The translations under genes and the position numbers were made by a program. A DNA stretch of 7,778 bases, from positions 1 through 7,778 of the forward strand of contig JBDTDV010000004.1 of assembly GCA_039922875.1 (NCBI GenBank), in the 5' to 3' direction. The DNA is from JBDTDV01 sp039922875 (GTDB lineage Bacteria > Actinomycetota > Actinomycetes > Actinomycetales > Microbacteriaceae). Under the pieces are notes generated by a model. That model was not told the origin of the DNA, searched no databases, and saw only the letters and a list, made by a program, of their open reading frames with translations. Each line of letters starts with the position of its first letter. The first letter of the stretch is position 1. Shown here piece after piece: positions 1-6,325 of the stretch.

Positions 1-33
1 GCTGCCGCTGCTGCTGCCGCTGCTTTCGCCGCT
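1..33 (-). repeat. Ser/Gly-coding trinucleotide run at the left edge
   Basis: On the minus strand this is a near-uniform run of AGC and GGC codons giving residues 437-447 of the GH43 protein (mostly Ser and Gly with one Glu). It lies in the C-terminal beta-sandwich domain, where a surface loop is expected. The run reaches the edge, so its full length is unknown. Triplet runs like this can change length by slippage without shifting the frame. Confidence 0.6.
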
Positions 34-1341
34 AATGGCAGCGCCGCCGGTCACCGTTTCGACATCAGCGGCCCGACTCACGCCACGCGCAAACCAGCGA
101 CCGTCACGCTGATTGAGTTCGGCCCGAACCTGGAATGCGCCGCTCTGGCGAACGGCAAGCCCCGCGATAATTGGGCTGTCGCCGCCCTCGATCAGCAGTG
201 TGGTGGATGCCGTCCAACGGTGGTGCTGCAGCCGCCGGCCGAGGAATGCCGGGGTTCCGGCCGAGACTCCGGCCAGGCTCAGCCGTCGGGCGTGCAGCCG
301 GAGTCCGCGCGGCGTGGCCTCGGTGAAATCCGCCGGGCCACGCAGCGACATCCACTCCGTGCCGGTCAGTCCTGACCCAGCCGAACCCGCTGATTCTGCC
401 GTTGCTGCCGAGACAGCCGCAGCCAAGGTGACCACCTCGGACAATCGGCCGACGCCCGGGTTGAAGACCGGCCAGCCGTCCTCCCAATCCACCGGGGTCA
501 GAAAGGTTTCCCGTCCGAGCAAAGTGTTGCCGCGGTCGGGTCGGGTCCCGAGCACCAGCGCCCACCAGTCGCCATAGGCATCCTCGATCAACTCAGCATG
601 GCCGACGCACTGCACCGGATGCTGCGCGCTCAAGTGCCGGTGGGTGAACGAGGGATTGCGCGGGTTCCCCTGGTAAGGGCCGGTCACCGAGCGCGACCGG
701 GCAACCATCACGCTGTGGTCTCGTCCGGTGCCGCCCTCTGCCGTGACCAGGTAGATCCAGCCGTCGCGAGCATAGAGGTGCGGACCCTCCGCCCAGACCG
801 CGCCGCGCATGCCGCCGTTGCACAGAATATGCTCCGCACCGACCAGGCGGCCGGCGGCCAGGTCGAACTCGCGCAACCAGATCTCGGTCTGACCCCGGTA
901 TGCACCCGGTTCCACCAGTCGGCATCCGATCCACCACACCCGACCATCGTGGAAGAACAGGCTCGGATCGTTGCCGCGCGCGTCCTCGACGAACCGCGGA
1001 CGCGACCATGGTCCGTCGATGTGCGGTGCGGTGACCAGAAAACTACCTCGCGCGGCCCCCTTGCCCATGATCGTGCAGACCACGAAGAACGTGCCATCGT
1101 GATAACGGATCGTCGGCGCGTACAACCCGCCGGAGTCTTCGGCGTCCGAAAGATCGATCTGACCCCGGCCGGCGAGCACGGCGCCGGCGCTCTGCCAGAA
1201 GACGAGATCGTGGCTGCGGTAGATCGGCAGCCCGGGGAAGTACTCGAATGACGAGTTGACCAGGTAAAATGTCTCACCGACCCGGCATACCGACGGGTCG
1301 GGGTGGAATCCGGGGAGAACGGGGTTCCGAAAGGGGGTCAC
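1..1341 (-). CDS. GH43 beta-xylosidase / alpha-L-arabinofuranosidase, C-terminus cut by window edge
   Basis: Glycoside hydrolase of family 43, expected to remove xylose or arabinose from xylo- or arabino-oligosaccharides by inversion. It starts with GTG at 1341 and runs in one open frame off the left edge (447 codons seen). The five-bladed propeller shows the three expected acids: D15 in FHPDPS (general base), D125 in GNDPSLF (pKa modulator) and E185 in VWAEGPHLY (general acid); H248 in GHAEL and the block LGRETFLTPVDWEDGWPV also fit. An Ala/Ser/Gly-rich linker (about 307-327) leads to a C-terminal beta-sandwich (LGRRLQHH, AGLAVRQ) of the GH43_C2 type, broken at the edge inside a Ser/Gly run. 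Relatives are roughly 500-550 residues, so perhaps 60-100 are missing. The first residues (VTPFRNPVLPGF) enter the catalytic domain directly, so there is no signal peptide and a cytoplasmic site is likely. The GTG overlaps the TGA of the esterase gene (GTGA), pointing to translational coupling. Xylosidase and arabinofuranosidase activity cannot be told apart by reading. Confidence 0.93.
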   Translation of the reverse strand, partial: MTPFRNPVLPGFHPDPSVCRVGETFYLVNSSFEYFPGLPIYRSHDLVFWQSAGAVLAGRGQIDLSDAEDSGGLYAPTIRYHDGTFFVVCTIMGKGAARGSFLVTAPHIDGPWSRPRFVEDARGNDPSLFFHDGRVWWIGCRLVEPGAYRGQTEIWLREFDLAAGRLVGAEHILCNGGMRGAVWAEGPHLYARDGWIYLVTAEGGTGRDHSVMVARSRSVTGPYQGNPRNPSFTHRHLSAQHPVQCVGHAELIEDAYGDWWALVLGTRPDRGNTLLGRETFLTPVDWEDGWPVFNPGVGRLSEVVTLAAAVSAATAESAGSAGSGLTGTEWMSLRGPADFTEATPRGLRLHARRLSLAGVSAGTPAFLGRRLQHHRWTASTTLLIEGGDSPIIAGLAVRQSGAFQVRAELNQRDGRWFARGVSRAADVETVTGGAAISGESSGSSSGS

Positions 1342-2303
1342 GACGCGAAGACCTCCCGGAGGAACGAGATCGACTGTTCCTGGTCGATGACCTGGCCACC
1401 CTCGTGTCCGTTGTACTCCCACAGCGTGATCGCCTTGCGCCCGGCATAACGATTGAAGGCGGCGTAGACCGTCGACGGGGGGCAGGTGGTATCCATCAGG
1501 CTGGTGGAAAAGCTCGCCGGTGCCTGCGCCCTGGCGGCGAAGTTCACCCCGTCGAAATACGACAGCACCTCGTGAACCCGGCTTGCCTTCTCCCGGTGCA
1601 CCGCCAAATAGTTGGCGATCTCCTTGTACGGGAACTCGTCGGTGATCACGCAGGCTCGCGGGAAATCGCACAGAAATGGCACGCAACACGCCGCAGCAGA
1701 CAGCTCGGGGACCAGCCCCGCGCAGGCCAGCGCGATCCCGCCGCCCTGGCTCTGGCCGAACACGGCGAGCCGTGAGCTGTCGACGAGCTCAAGCTCGCGC
1801 GCCGTGTCGATCGCGCGCACGGCATCCGTGATGACACGGCGATAGTAGTACGTCTCGCGGCTGGCGATGCCGCGGGTCATGAACCCCGGGTACTGGGCAC
1901 CCGAGCCAACCGGATCGGCCGTGTCCCCGACGCTCCAGGTCGAGCCCTGGCCGCGAGTGTCCATCTGAAAACCGGCGAAGCCGGCCGAGGCCCATAGCAG
2001 ATTCTCCAGCGGATGCCCGCGCCCTCCGCCGTACCCGACGAAGTGCACCACGGCAGGCAACGGGCCGGTCGCGCCGGCGGGAACGCGTAGCCAGGCCTTG
2101 ATCGGGTTTCCATCGAATCCCGAAAACGTGACGTCGTACACATCGATGGTGGTCAGCGCGGTCGGAACCCGGGTGACCACGGCGGGCGACGCCTGCCGCC
2201 GTGCCTGAGCGATCGTCTCGGACCAGAAGGAGTCGAAGTCGTCCGGATCCCGCTGCGCGCTCTGATAGCGCGGCAACAGCTCCTGGGACAGATCAAAAAA
2301 CAT
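1338..2303 (-). CDS. Acetyl-xylan esterase / cephalosporin-C deacetylase, CE7 family
   Basis: An alpha/beta-hydrolase of carbohydrate esterase family 7 that removes O-acetyl groups from short acetylated xylo-oligosaccharides and often also deacetylates cephalosporin C. At 321 residues it has the normal full family length. The catalytic triad can be read directly: S185 in the elbow GQSQGG, D271 in SLMDTTCPPS and H300 in YNGHEGG. Y91 in HFVGYGGGRGHP fits the oxyanion-hole tyrosine, and the RGQG motif (117-120) is typical of CE7. There is no signal peptide, so it acts in the cytoplasm, as CE7 enzymes usually do, on imported sugars. The ATG at 2303 has a good ribosome binding site, AGGAAG (2314-2309), five bases upstream. 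It is the first gene of an operon with the GH43 gene, which it overlaps by four bases, and it is divergent from the ROK regulator that probably represses both. Confidence 0.95.
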   Translation of the reverse strand: MFFDLSQELLPRYQSAQRDPDDFDSFWSETIAQARRQASPAVVTRVPTALTTIDVYDVTFSGFDGNPIKAWLRVPAGATGPLPAVVHFVGYGGGRGHPLENLLWASAGFAGFQMDTRGQGSTWSVGDTADPVGSGAQYPGFMTRGIASRETYYYRRVITDAVRAIDTARELELVDSSRLAVFGQSQGGGIALACAGLVPELSAAACCVPFLCDFPRACVITDEFPYKEIANYLAVHREKASRVHEVLSYFDGVNFAARAQAPASFSTSLMDTTCPPSTVYAAFNRYAGRKAITLWEYNGHEGGQVIDQEQSISFLREVFAS

Positions 2304-2333
2304 AGTGGCTTCCTGCGATCGGGTTTGGCTGTC

Positions 2334-2339
2334 ATCTTA
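2334..2339 (-). promoter_or_regulatory. Candidate -10 element of the esterase-GH43 operon
   Basis: Read on the minus strand this is TAAGAT, matching the actinobacterial TAnnnT pattern, 30 bases before the esterase ATG. A transcript starting near 2327 would carry the AGGAAG ribosome binding site. The -35 position (about 2357-2362, CTCCGA) is poor, which would fit a promoter needing regulation. The call rests on pattern and position only. Confidence 0.4.
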
Positions 2340-2363
2340 CGGAGCCAGCCCGGGTATCGGAGT

Positions 2364-2377
2364 TGATCCGCCGATCA
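2364..2377. promoter_or_regulatory. Candidate ROK operator, inverted repeat TGATC-N4-GATCA
   Basis: A perfect 5-base inverted repeat with a 4-base spacer (TGATCcgccGATCA) in the 89-base gap between the divergent esterase and ROK genes. It lies just upstream of the candidate -10 of the ROK gene and just upstream of the -35 position of the esterase promoter, so one bound dimer could affect both directions. ROK repressors such as XylR and NagC commonly bind palindromes between themselves and the operon they control. Arms this short occur by chance, so confidence is moderate. Confidence 0.42.
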
Positions 2378-2380
2378 GAG

Positions 2381-2386
2381 TAAGTT
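2381..2386 (+). promoter_or_regulatory. Candidate -10 of a leaderless ROK-gene promoter
   Basis: TAAGTT fits TAnnnT and ends six bases before the ATG at 2393, so transcription would begin at or next to the start codon. This leaderless layout is common in actinobacteria and explains why no ribosome binding site is visible upstream. It also supports the ATG at 2393 over internal starts such as the GTG at 2516. No good -35 is seen. Confidence 0.42.
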
Positions 2387-2392
2387 TGCCGC

Positions 2393-3664
2393 ATGACACC
2401 GGCCGAACCCGAGCGCGTTCGGCGAAGCGACACTTCGCGGGGAGAAATTTCGGGCGGACAGGTTCCTGGTGGACACGTTCCTAGCGGACGTGCTCCTAGT
2501 GGACACAGCGGCGATGTGTTGCGCCGGCACAATCTCTCTGCGGTGCTCACCCTCGTTCACCACCAGGGATCGATGTCGCGCTCCCGGTTGACCAAGGCGA
2601 CCGGCCTCAATCGGTCCACGATCGCCGCCCTGGTAGCCGAACTCACCGACCTGAAGCTGGTCGTCGAAGCCGAGCCCGAGCCGCACTACGGCGTCGGCAG
2701 GCCGAGCCCGCTGGTTAAACCTGATCCCGGCACCGTCGCCTTCGCGGTCAATCCCGAGGTCGACGCCGTGACGGTCGGTGTTGTCGGGCTTGGTGGGGCG
2801 ATGGTGAAACGGGTGCGTCGTCCGCTTGACCATTCGCCGTCGGTGCCAGAGGCGGTCGAGGTCGCCCGGGAGGTCATCGGCGGGTTGCACGCCGAGCTTC
2901 GCGGCGGTCGGCGCATCGTGGGCATCGGCGTGGCGGTTCCCGGGCTGGTTCGCACCAGGGATGGCCACGTGCGTCTCGCGCCGCATCTGGGCTGGGAGGA
3001 CGAACCGGTTGCCGAGCTGCTGGAATCTGCGACCGGCTACCCGGTGGTGGCGGCCAACGACGCCGGGCTCGGTGCGAACGCGGAGCGGATCTTCGGGGCC
3101 GGCCGCGGGGTGGACGACCTCATTTACCTCAACGGCGGGGCCAGCGGCATCGGTGGCGGGATCATCGCCGGCGGCAGGCCGTTGCGCGGGGTCGAGGGGT
3201 TCGCGGGGGAGTTCGGTCACACCAGGGTCACCGTCCGCCGTACCCGCGACGCTGCAGGGTCTGATGGCAGCCTGGAGCTCGAGGTCAATCGGGCGGCGCT
3301 GCTTAGCGCCGTAGATCTTGAATCCGCCGACGCGGACGATCTCGAGAAGGCGCTGATGGCATCCGATTCGGCCGACGTAAAGGCGGAGGTTCGTCGACAG
3401 CTCGGCTTCCTCGGTGTCGCGCTGCGGAACGCGATCGACATCTTGAACCCCGAACTCGTCGTGCTCGGTGGATTCCTCGGCTCGCTTTTCGCCGTCGACC
3501 CGGATCGGTTGGAGGCGGAGGTCGCCCGGCAGGCCATTCCCGCCTCACACGCCAGCGTTCGTATCGCCCGGGCGCAGCTCGGCTCCGACATCCTGATGAT
3601 CGGCGCCGCCGAGCTCGCGTTCGCCCCGCTCCTGGCCGATCCGGCGGCGGTCGCCGGTCCCTGA
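2393..3664 (+). CDS. ROK-family transcriptional repressor (XylR/NagC-like)
   Basis: A 423-residue sugar-responsive DNA-binding protein. Residues 47-92 form a winged helix-turn-helix (SRSRLTKATGLNRSTI is the core), and about 113-415 form a ROK domain with VPGLV (182-186), the AANDAG segment (220-225) and GEFGH (272-276). It is a regulator and not a sugar kinase: the phosphate-binding DxGxT motif is missing (FAVNPEVDAVTVGV stands there). Unusually, the cysteine metal motif that normally follows the GEFGH histidine (CxCGxxGCxE) is also absent; the stretch reads VRRTRDAAGSDGSLELE, and the whole protein has no cysteine. The first 40 or so residues are a Gly/Pro/Ser tail encoded by a 15-base tandem repeat. 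The gene is divergent from the acetyl-xylan esterase and GH43 genes, so its likely role is to repress them until xylose or an oligosaccharide binds. The ligand is inferred from context only. Confidence 0.93.
   Translation: MTPAEPERVRRSDTSRGEISGGQVPGGHVPSGRAPSGHSGDVLRRHNLSAVLTLVHHQGSMSRSRLTKATGLNRSTIAALVAELTDLKLVVEAEPEPHYGVGRPSPLVKPDPGTVAFAVNPEVDAVTVGVVGLGGAMVKRVRRPLDHSPSVPEAVEVAREVIGGLHAELRGGRRIVGIGVAVPGLVRTRDGHVRLAPHLGWEDEPVAELLESATGYPVVAANDAGLGANAERIFGAGRGVDDLIYLNGGASGIGGGIIAGGRPLRGVEGFAGEFGHTRVTVRRTRDAAGSDGSLELEVNRAALLSAVDLESADADDLEKALMASDSADVKAEVRRQLGFLGVALRNAIDILNPELVVLGGFLGSLFAVDPDRLEAEVARQAIPASHASVRIARAQLGSDILMIGAAELAFAPLLADPAAVAGP
2424..2513 (+). repeat. Degenerate 15-base tandem repeat in the ROK N-terminal tail
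   Basis: Six consecutive 15-base units run from 2424. The units at 2454-2468, 2469-2483 and 2484-2498 are the closest (gcggacaggttcctg, gtggacacgttccta, gcggacgtgctccta); the first two and the last are more diverged. They encode the five-residue steps GQVPG, GHVPS, GRAPS and a partial GH. A 15-base period keeps the frame, so copy number could vary between strains without breaking the gene. Confidence 0.7.
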
Positions 3665-3685
3665 GCGTGCCGGTAGGCGGTCAAC

Positions 3686-3691
3686 TAGACT
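3686..3691 (+). promoter_or_regulatory. Candidate -10 of a leaderless gltX promoter
   Basis: TAGACT, a good TAnnnT match, ends nine bases before the gltX ATG at 3701 in the 36-base gap after the ROK stop codon. Transcription would start at or within about three bases of the ATG, and no ribosome binding site is visible, so the mRNA would be leaderless or nearly so. This suggests gltX is transcribed independently of the ROK gene. Confidence 0.5.
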
Positions 3692-3700
3692 TAGCGGTAT

Positions 3701-5221
3701 ATGTCTGAGATCGCCGCACACCCGTTTTCCACCGCAACCGGCTCCGAGATTCGGGTCAGGTTCGCCCCGTCTCCGACCGGCACCCCGCACGTCGGCCTGA
3801 TCCGCACCGCGCTGTTCAACTGGGCGTATGCGCGGCATACCGGCGGCAAACTGATCTTCCGCATCGAGGACACCGACGCCGCTCGCGATAGCGAAGAAAG
3901 CTACGCGCAGATCATCGACGGACTGACCTGGCTTAACCTGAACTGGGACGAGGGGATCGAGGTTGGCGGCCCGCACGAACCTTACCGGCAGTCGCTGCGG
4001 TATCCGATCTACCGCGACATGATCGACCGGCTACAGGCATCCGGTCATATCTACGAGAGTTTCGCCACCGGGGTCGAGATCGAGGCGCGTAACGTCGCGC
4101 TCGGCCGGGATCCGAAGATGGGATACGACAACTTCGAGCGCGATCTGAGCGACGAGCAAAAAGACGCGTACCGGTCGGCGGGGCGCCAGCCGGCACTGCG
4201 GCTGCAGGTGCCAGACACCGACCTGTCCTTCACCGATCTGGTGCGTGGGGAGATCACCTTCCCGGCCGGCTCGTTCAGTGACTTCGTGGTGGTTCGCCCC
4301 AACGGGCACCCGCTGTACCCCTTCGTGAACCCGGTCGACGACGCCTTGATGGGGGTCACCGATGTGTTGCGCGGCGAGGACCTGCTCTCCAGCACGCCCC
4401 GACAGATCGCGTTGTACCACGCGCTGATCGACATCGGTGTGACCACGTTCGTGCCGCGGTTCGGGCATTTGCCGTATGTGATGGGGGAGGGGAACAAGAA
4501 GCTTTCCAAACGCGATCCGCAGGCGAATCTCTTCCATCACCGCGAGCGCGGTTTCATCCCGGAGGGGTTGGACAACTACCTGGCGCTGTTGGGTTGGTCG
4601 CTCACCCACGATCGGGACGTATTCGACCTCGACGAGATGGTCGCCGCCTTCGACATCGCGAACGTCAACCCGAACCCGGCCCGGTTCGACCTGAAGAAGG
4701 CCGAGTCGATCAACGGCGACCATATTCGCCGGCTGAAGGTTGCGGACTTCGCCGAACGCACCATCCCGTACCTGGTCGCCGCGGGAGTCGTTACCGAGCC
4801 GCTCTCCGATCGGCAGCGCGAGGTTCTCGACCAGGCGGCCCCGCTGGTGCAGGAGCGGGTTGCCCTCCTGGGTGAGGCCCCCGATATGCTCGGATTCCTC
4901 TTTGTCGAAGGCACCAGCCTGGTCTACCAGCCCGATGCCATCGCCTCGCTTCCCGAGAACGTCTCGGTGATCCTGGCCGGCGCCGTGACGGCACTGGTCG
5001 AACTGCATGATTCCGACTGGGAGCACGACACCATTCAGGCGACCCTGCGCAAGGCGCTCGTGGAGAATCTCGGACTCAAACCGCGCGCCGCTTTCGGCCC
5101 GCTGCGGGTCGCGATCTCCGGGCGTCGGGTGTCGCCTCCGCTGTTCGAGTCCATGCAGATTCTCGGCCAGGCCGAGACCCTGGCGCGCCTCGCGGCACTT
5201 CCGGTACACCTGGCGGGATGA
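3701..5221 (+). CDS. gltX: Glutamyl-tRNA synthetase (GluRS)
   Basis: A cytoplasmic class I aminoacyl-tRNA synthetase of 506 residues, full length. It activates glutamate with ATP and loads it on tRNA-Glu. In bacteria lacking glutaminyl-tRNA synthetase, which includes most actinobacteria, the same enzyme also misloads tRNA-Gln for later amidation by GatCAB; that wider role is inferred. The Rossmann fold opens with FAPSPTGTPHVG (21-32, the HIGH-type motif), followed by RIEDTD (54-59) and the KMSKS-type loop KLSKR (267-271). The C-terminal helical anticodon-binding part is intact. The zinc-binding cysteines found near residue 115-130 in E. coli GluRS are absent (HIYESFATGVEIEAR), as is usual in actinobacterial forms. 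The ATG at 3701 is supported by the candidate leaderless promoter. Its TGA overlaps the ATG of the next gene by four bases (ATGA), and a tRNA-Gln follows that gene. Confidence 0.98.
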   Translation: MSEIAAHPFSTATGSEIRVRFAPSPTGTPHVGLIRTALFNWAYARHTGGKLIFRIEDTDAARDSEESYAQIIDGLTWLNLNWDEGIEVGGPHEPYRQSLRYPIYRDMIDRLQASGHIYESFATGVEIEARNVALGRDPKMGYDNFERDLSDEQKDAYRSAGRQPALRLQVPDTDLSFTDLVRGEITFPAGSFSDFVVVRPNGHPLYPFVNPVDDALMGVTDVLRGEDLLSSTPRQIALYHALIDIGVTTFVPRFGHLPYVMGEGNKKLSKRDPQANLFHHRERGFIPEGLDNYLALLGWSLTHDRDVFDLDEMVAAFDIANVNPNPARFDLKKAESINGDHIRRLKVADFAERTIPYLVAAGVVTEPLSDRQREVLDQAAPLVQERVALLGEAPDMLGFLFVEGTSLVYQPDAIASLPENVSVILAGAVTALVELHDSDWEHDTIQATLRKALVENLGLKPRAAFGPLRVAISGRRVSPPLFESMQILGQAETLARLAALPVHLAG

Positions 5222-6189
5222 ACTACGACGTCGTCGTCATCGGCGCGGGGCCCGCTGGGCTTTCCGCGGCGCTGAACCTGGTCAGGGCGCGTCGGCGCAC
5301 TCTCGTGCTGGACAGCAACCGGCCCAGGAACGCGGCGACGTTGCACTCACACGGCTTTCTCAGCCGGGACGGGATGCCACCGCACGAGTTGCGCCGGCTG
5401 GGCCGCGACGAGGTCGCCGGGTACCCGGACGGCGAGGTGGGCTTCGCGCTGGTGCAGGAGGTGACCCAGCTGGGCGCCTGGGAAGACGGCTTCGCGGTGT
5501 CGGCCCGCGGCATCCGCGGCGGAATCGACCGGTCGGTCGTCGCGAGCGCGGTGCTGATCGCCACCGGGCTGGCCGAGACGCTTCCGCCGATCGCGAATCT
5601 TCGACCGTATTACGGGACCCATCTGCACAGCTGCATCGAGTGCGACGGTTACGAGAATTCGGATGCCCCGCTTGCGCTGATCGGCGAAACCGACGACATC
5701 GCCGAGCGGGCTCTGCTGCTGGGCCAATGGTCAAGCGACCTCATCGTCTTCACCAACGGAGCAGAGGTCGTCAGCGCCGCCGAGGAAGCCCAGTTGGCCA
5801 CCCGGAACATTCTCGTCGAGCGCCGGGCAATCGTGGAGATCACCGGCGAGCGGGCGACGATGACCGGCGTCCTCCTCAGCGATGGCCGGTTCGTGCCCCG
5901 CACCGGCGGTTTCGTCCGGCCGCGCTGGGAGCCCGCGATGGAATATGGCACAGCTCTCGGGCTCGACACCGACGACAATGGCCTGATCCTCGTCGATGAT
6001 GCCGGCCGGACCTCGATCGACGGGATATATGCCGCCGGAGACATGACGCCGCCCGGCCCCCAGCAGCTCATCGTGGCGGCCGGACGCGGCGCCACCGTCG
6101 CCGCGGCGATCAACCGCGACCTGATCGGCCAGGAACTCCGCCAGTACGCCGGCGGTTTTGGCGCCGCCGGGGCCGGTGCGCTAAAGTAA
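5218..6189 (+). CDS. Thioredoxin-reductase-like FAD oxidoreductase with CxxC
   Basis: A 323-residue flavoprotein with the thioredoxin-reductase fold. The FAD-binding loop GAGPAG is at 9-14, IATG at 114-117 and the second FAD motif YAAGD at 271-275. The redox pair is C139 and C142 in HSCIECDGYE, matching the CxxC-DG of thioredoxin reductases. The NAD(P)H-binding loop is degraded: ALIGETDDIAERA (153-165) stands where GxGxxA (GGGDSA in TrxR) is expected, and the HRR-type NADPH phosphate-binding residues are not seen. The true electron donor is therefore unclear: NADH, another donor, or oxygen as acceptor, as in the fungal dithiol oxidases GliT and HlmI. It overlaps gltX by ATGA, so translation is probably coupled. 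Its N-terminus closely resembles the gene starting at 7520 (both share HGFLSRDG followed by PP, LGR and GY). It is unlikely to be the housekeeping TrxB. Family assignment is firm; substrate is unknown. Confidence 0.92.
   Translation: MNYDVVVIGAGPAGLSAALNLVRARRRTLVLDSNRPRNAATLHSHGFLSRDGMPPHELRRLGRDEVAGYPDGEVGFALVQEVTQLGAWEDGFAVSARGIRGGIDRSVVASAVLIATGLAETLPPIANLRPYYGTHLHSCIECDGYENSDAPLALIGETDDIAERALLLGQWSSDLIVFTNGAEVVSAAEEAQLATRNILVERRAIVEITGERATMTGVLLSDGRFVPRTGGFVRPRWEPAMEYGTALGLDTDDNGLILVDDAGRTSIDGIYAAGDMTPPGPQQLIVAAGRGATVAAAINRDLIGQELRQYAGGFGAAGAGALK
6158..6187 (+). promoter_or_regulatory. Candidate tRNA-Gln promoter inside the flavoprotein 3' end
   Basis: A -35-like TTGGCG (6158-6163) and a -10-like TAAAGT (6182-6187) are separated by 18 bases; each matches the sigma-70 consensus at four of six positions. 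The -10 overlaps the last codons of the flavoprotein gene. A transcript starting near 6194 would reach the tRNA (6219) with a leader of about 25 bases. Without it the tRNA would have to be cut from the gltX-flavoprotein transcript. Confidence 0.33.
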
Positions 6190-6218
6190 GCAGTCGGCCC
6201 GGCTTCGGTTTCGGCCCT

Positions 6219-6290
6219 TGGGGTATGGTGTAATTGGCAACACGGCTGATTCTGGTTCAGTTGTTCTTGGTTCGAGTCCAGGTACCCCAG
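6219..6290 (+). tRNA. tRNA-Gln, anticodon CTG
   Basis: A complete cloverleaf of 72 bases. The acceptor TGGGGTA (6219-6225) pairs fully with TACCCCA (6283-6289), with G6290 as discriminator base. The D-arm is GTGT/ACAC (6228-6231 with 6240-6243). The anticodon stem GCTGA/TCAGT closes the loop TTCTGGT with CTG at 6252-6254, reading codon CAG. The T-arm is CTTGG/CCAGG around TTCGAGT. No CCA is encoded. The T1-A72 acceptor end is typical of tRNA-Gln. In an organism using the GluRS plus GatCAB route this tRNA is a substrate of the nearby gltX product. It lies 29 bases after the flavoprotein stop. Confidence 0.96.
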
Positions 6291-6297
6291 CTTCAAA

Positions 6298-6325
6298 CCC
6301 CTAAGTTTCCGCGGGAAACCCGGGG
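6298..6325 (+). terminator. Hairpin after tRNA-Gln, likely terminator
   Basis: The six-base arms GTTTCC (6305-6310) and GGAAAC (6314-6319) pair perfectly around GCG, and outside them CCCC (6298-6301) can pair with GGGG (6322-6325) across a small internal loop. Only a short CTTTC follows instead of a long T-run, common for high-GC terminators. It begins eight bases past the tRNA 3' end, as expected for ending the gltX-flavoprotein-tRNA transcript. Confidence 0.5.

Noticed and set aside
598..1251. A 217-codon plus-strand frame across the GH43 gene
   Set aside because: The minus strand has a continuous GH43 frame with all catalytic residues; this frame shows no motif.
708..1277. A 189-codon minus-strand frame at the GH43 gene start
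   Set aside because: It is in a different frame from the real GH43 protein, is Arg/Ser/Thr-rich and lacks any family motif.
2375..3220. A 281-codon minus-strand frame with pentapeptide-like steps (SARNV, STRNL, SARNF)
   Set aside because: It is antisense to the ROK gene; the apparent pentapeptide repeat is only the 15-base DNA repeat read on the other strand.
4031..5209. A 392-codon open frame on the minus strand inside gltX
   Set aside because: It lies wholly antisense to a clear full-length GluRS; long antisense frames are expected in high-GC coding DNA and its translation resembles no known fold.
5007..5999. A 330-codon plus-strand frame spanning the gltX-flavoprotein junction
   Set aside because: It is Arg/Pro-rich and out of frame with two well-supported proteins, so it is a composition shadow.
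6194..6217. TCGGCCC direct repeat (6194-6200 and 6211-6217) upstream of the tRNA
   Set aside because: Seven bases of GC-rich sequence repeated once is expected by chance here, and no structure depends on it.
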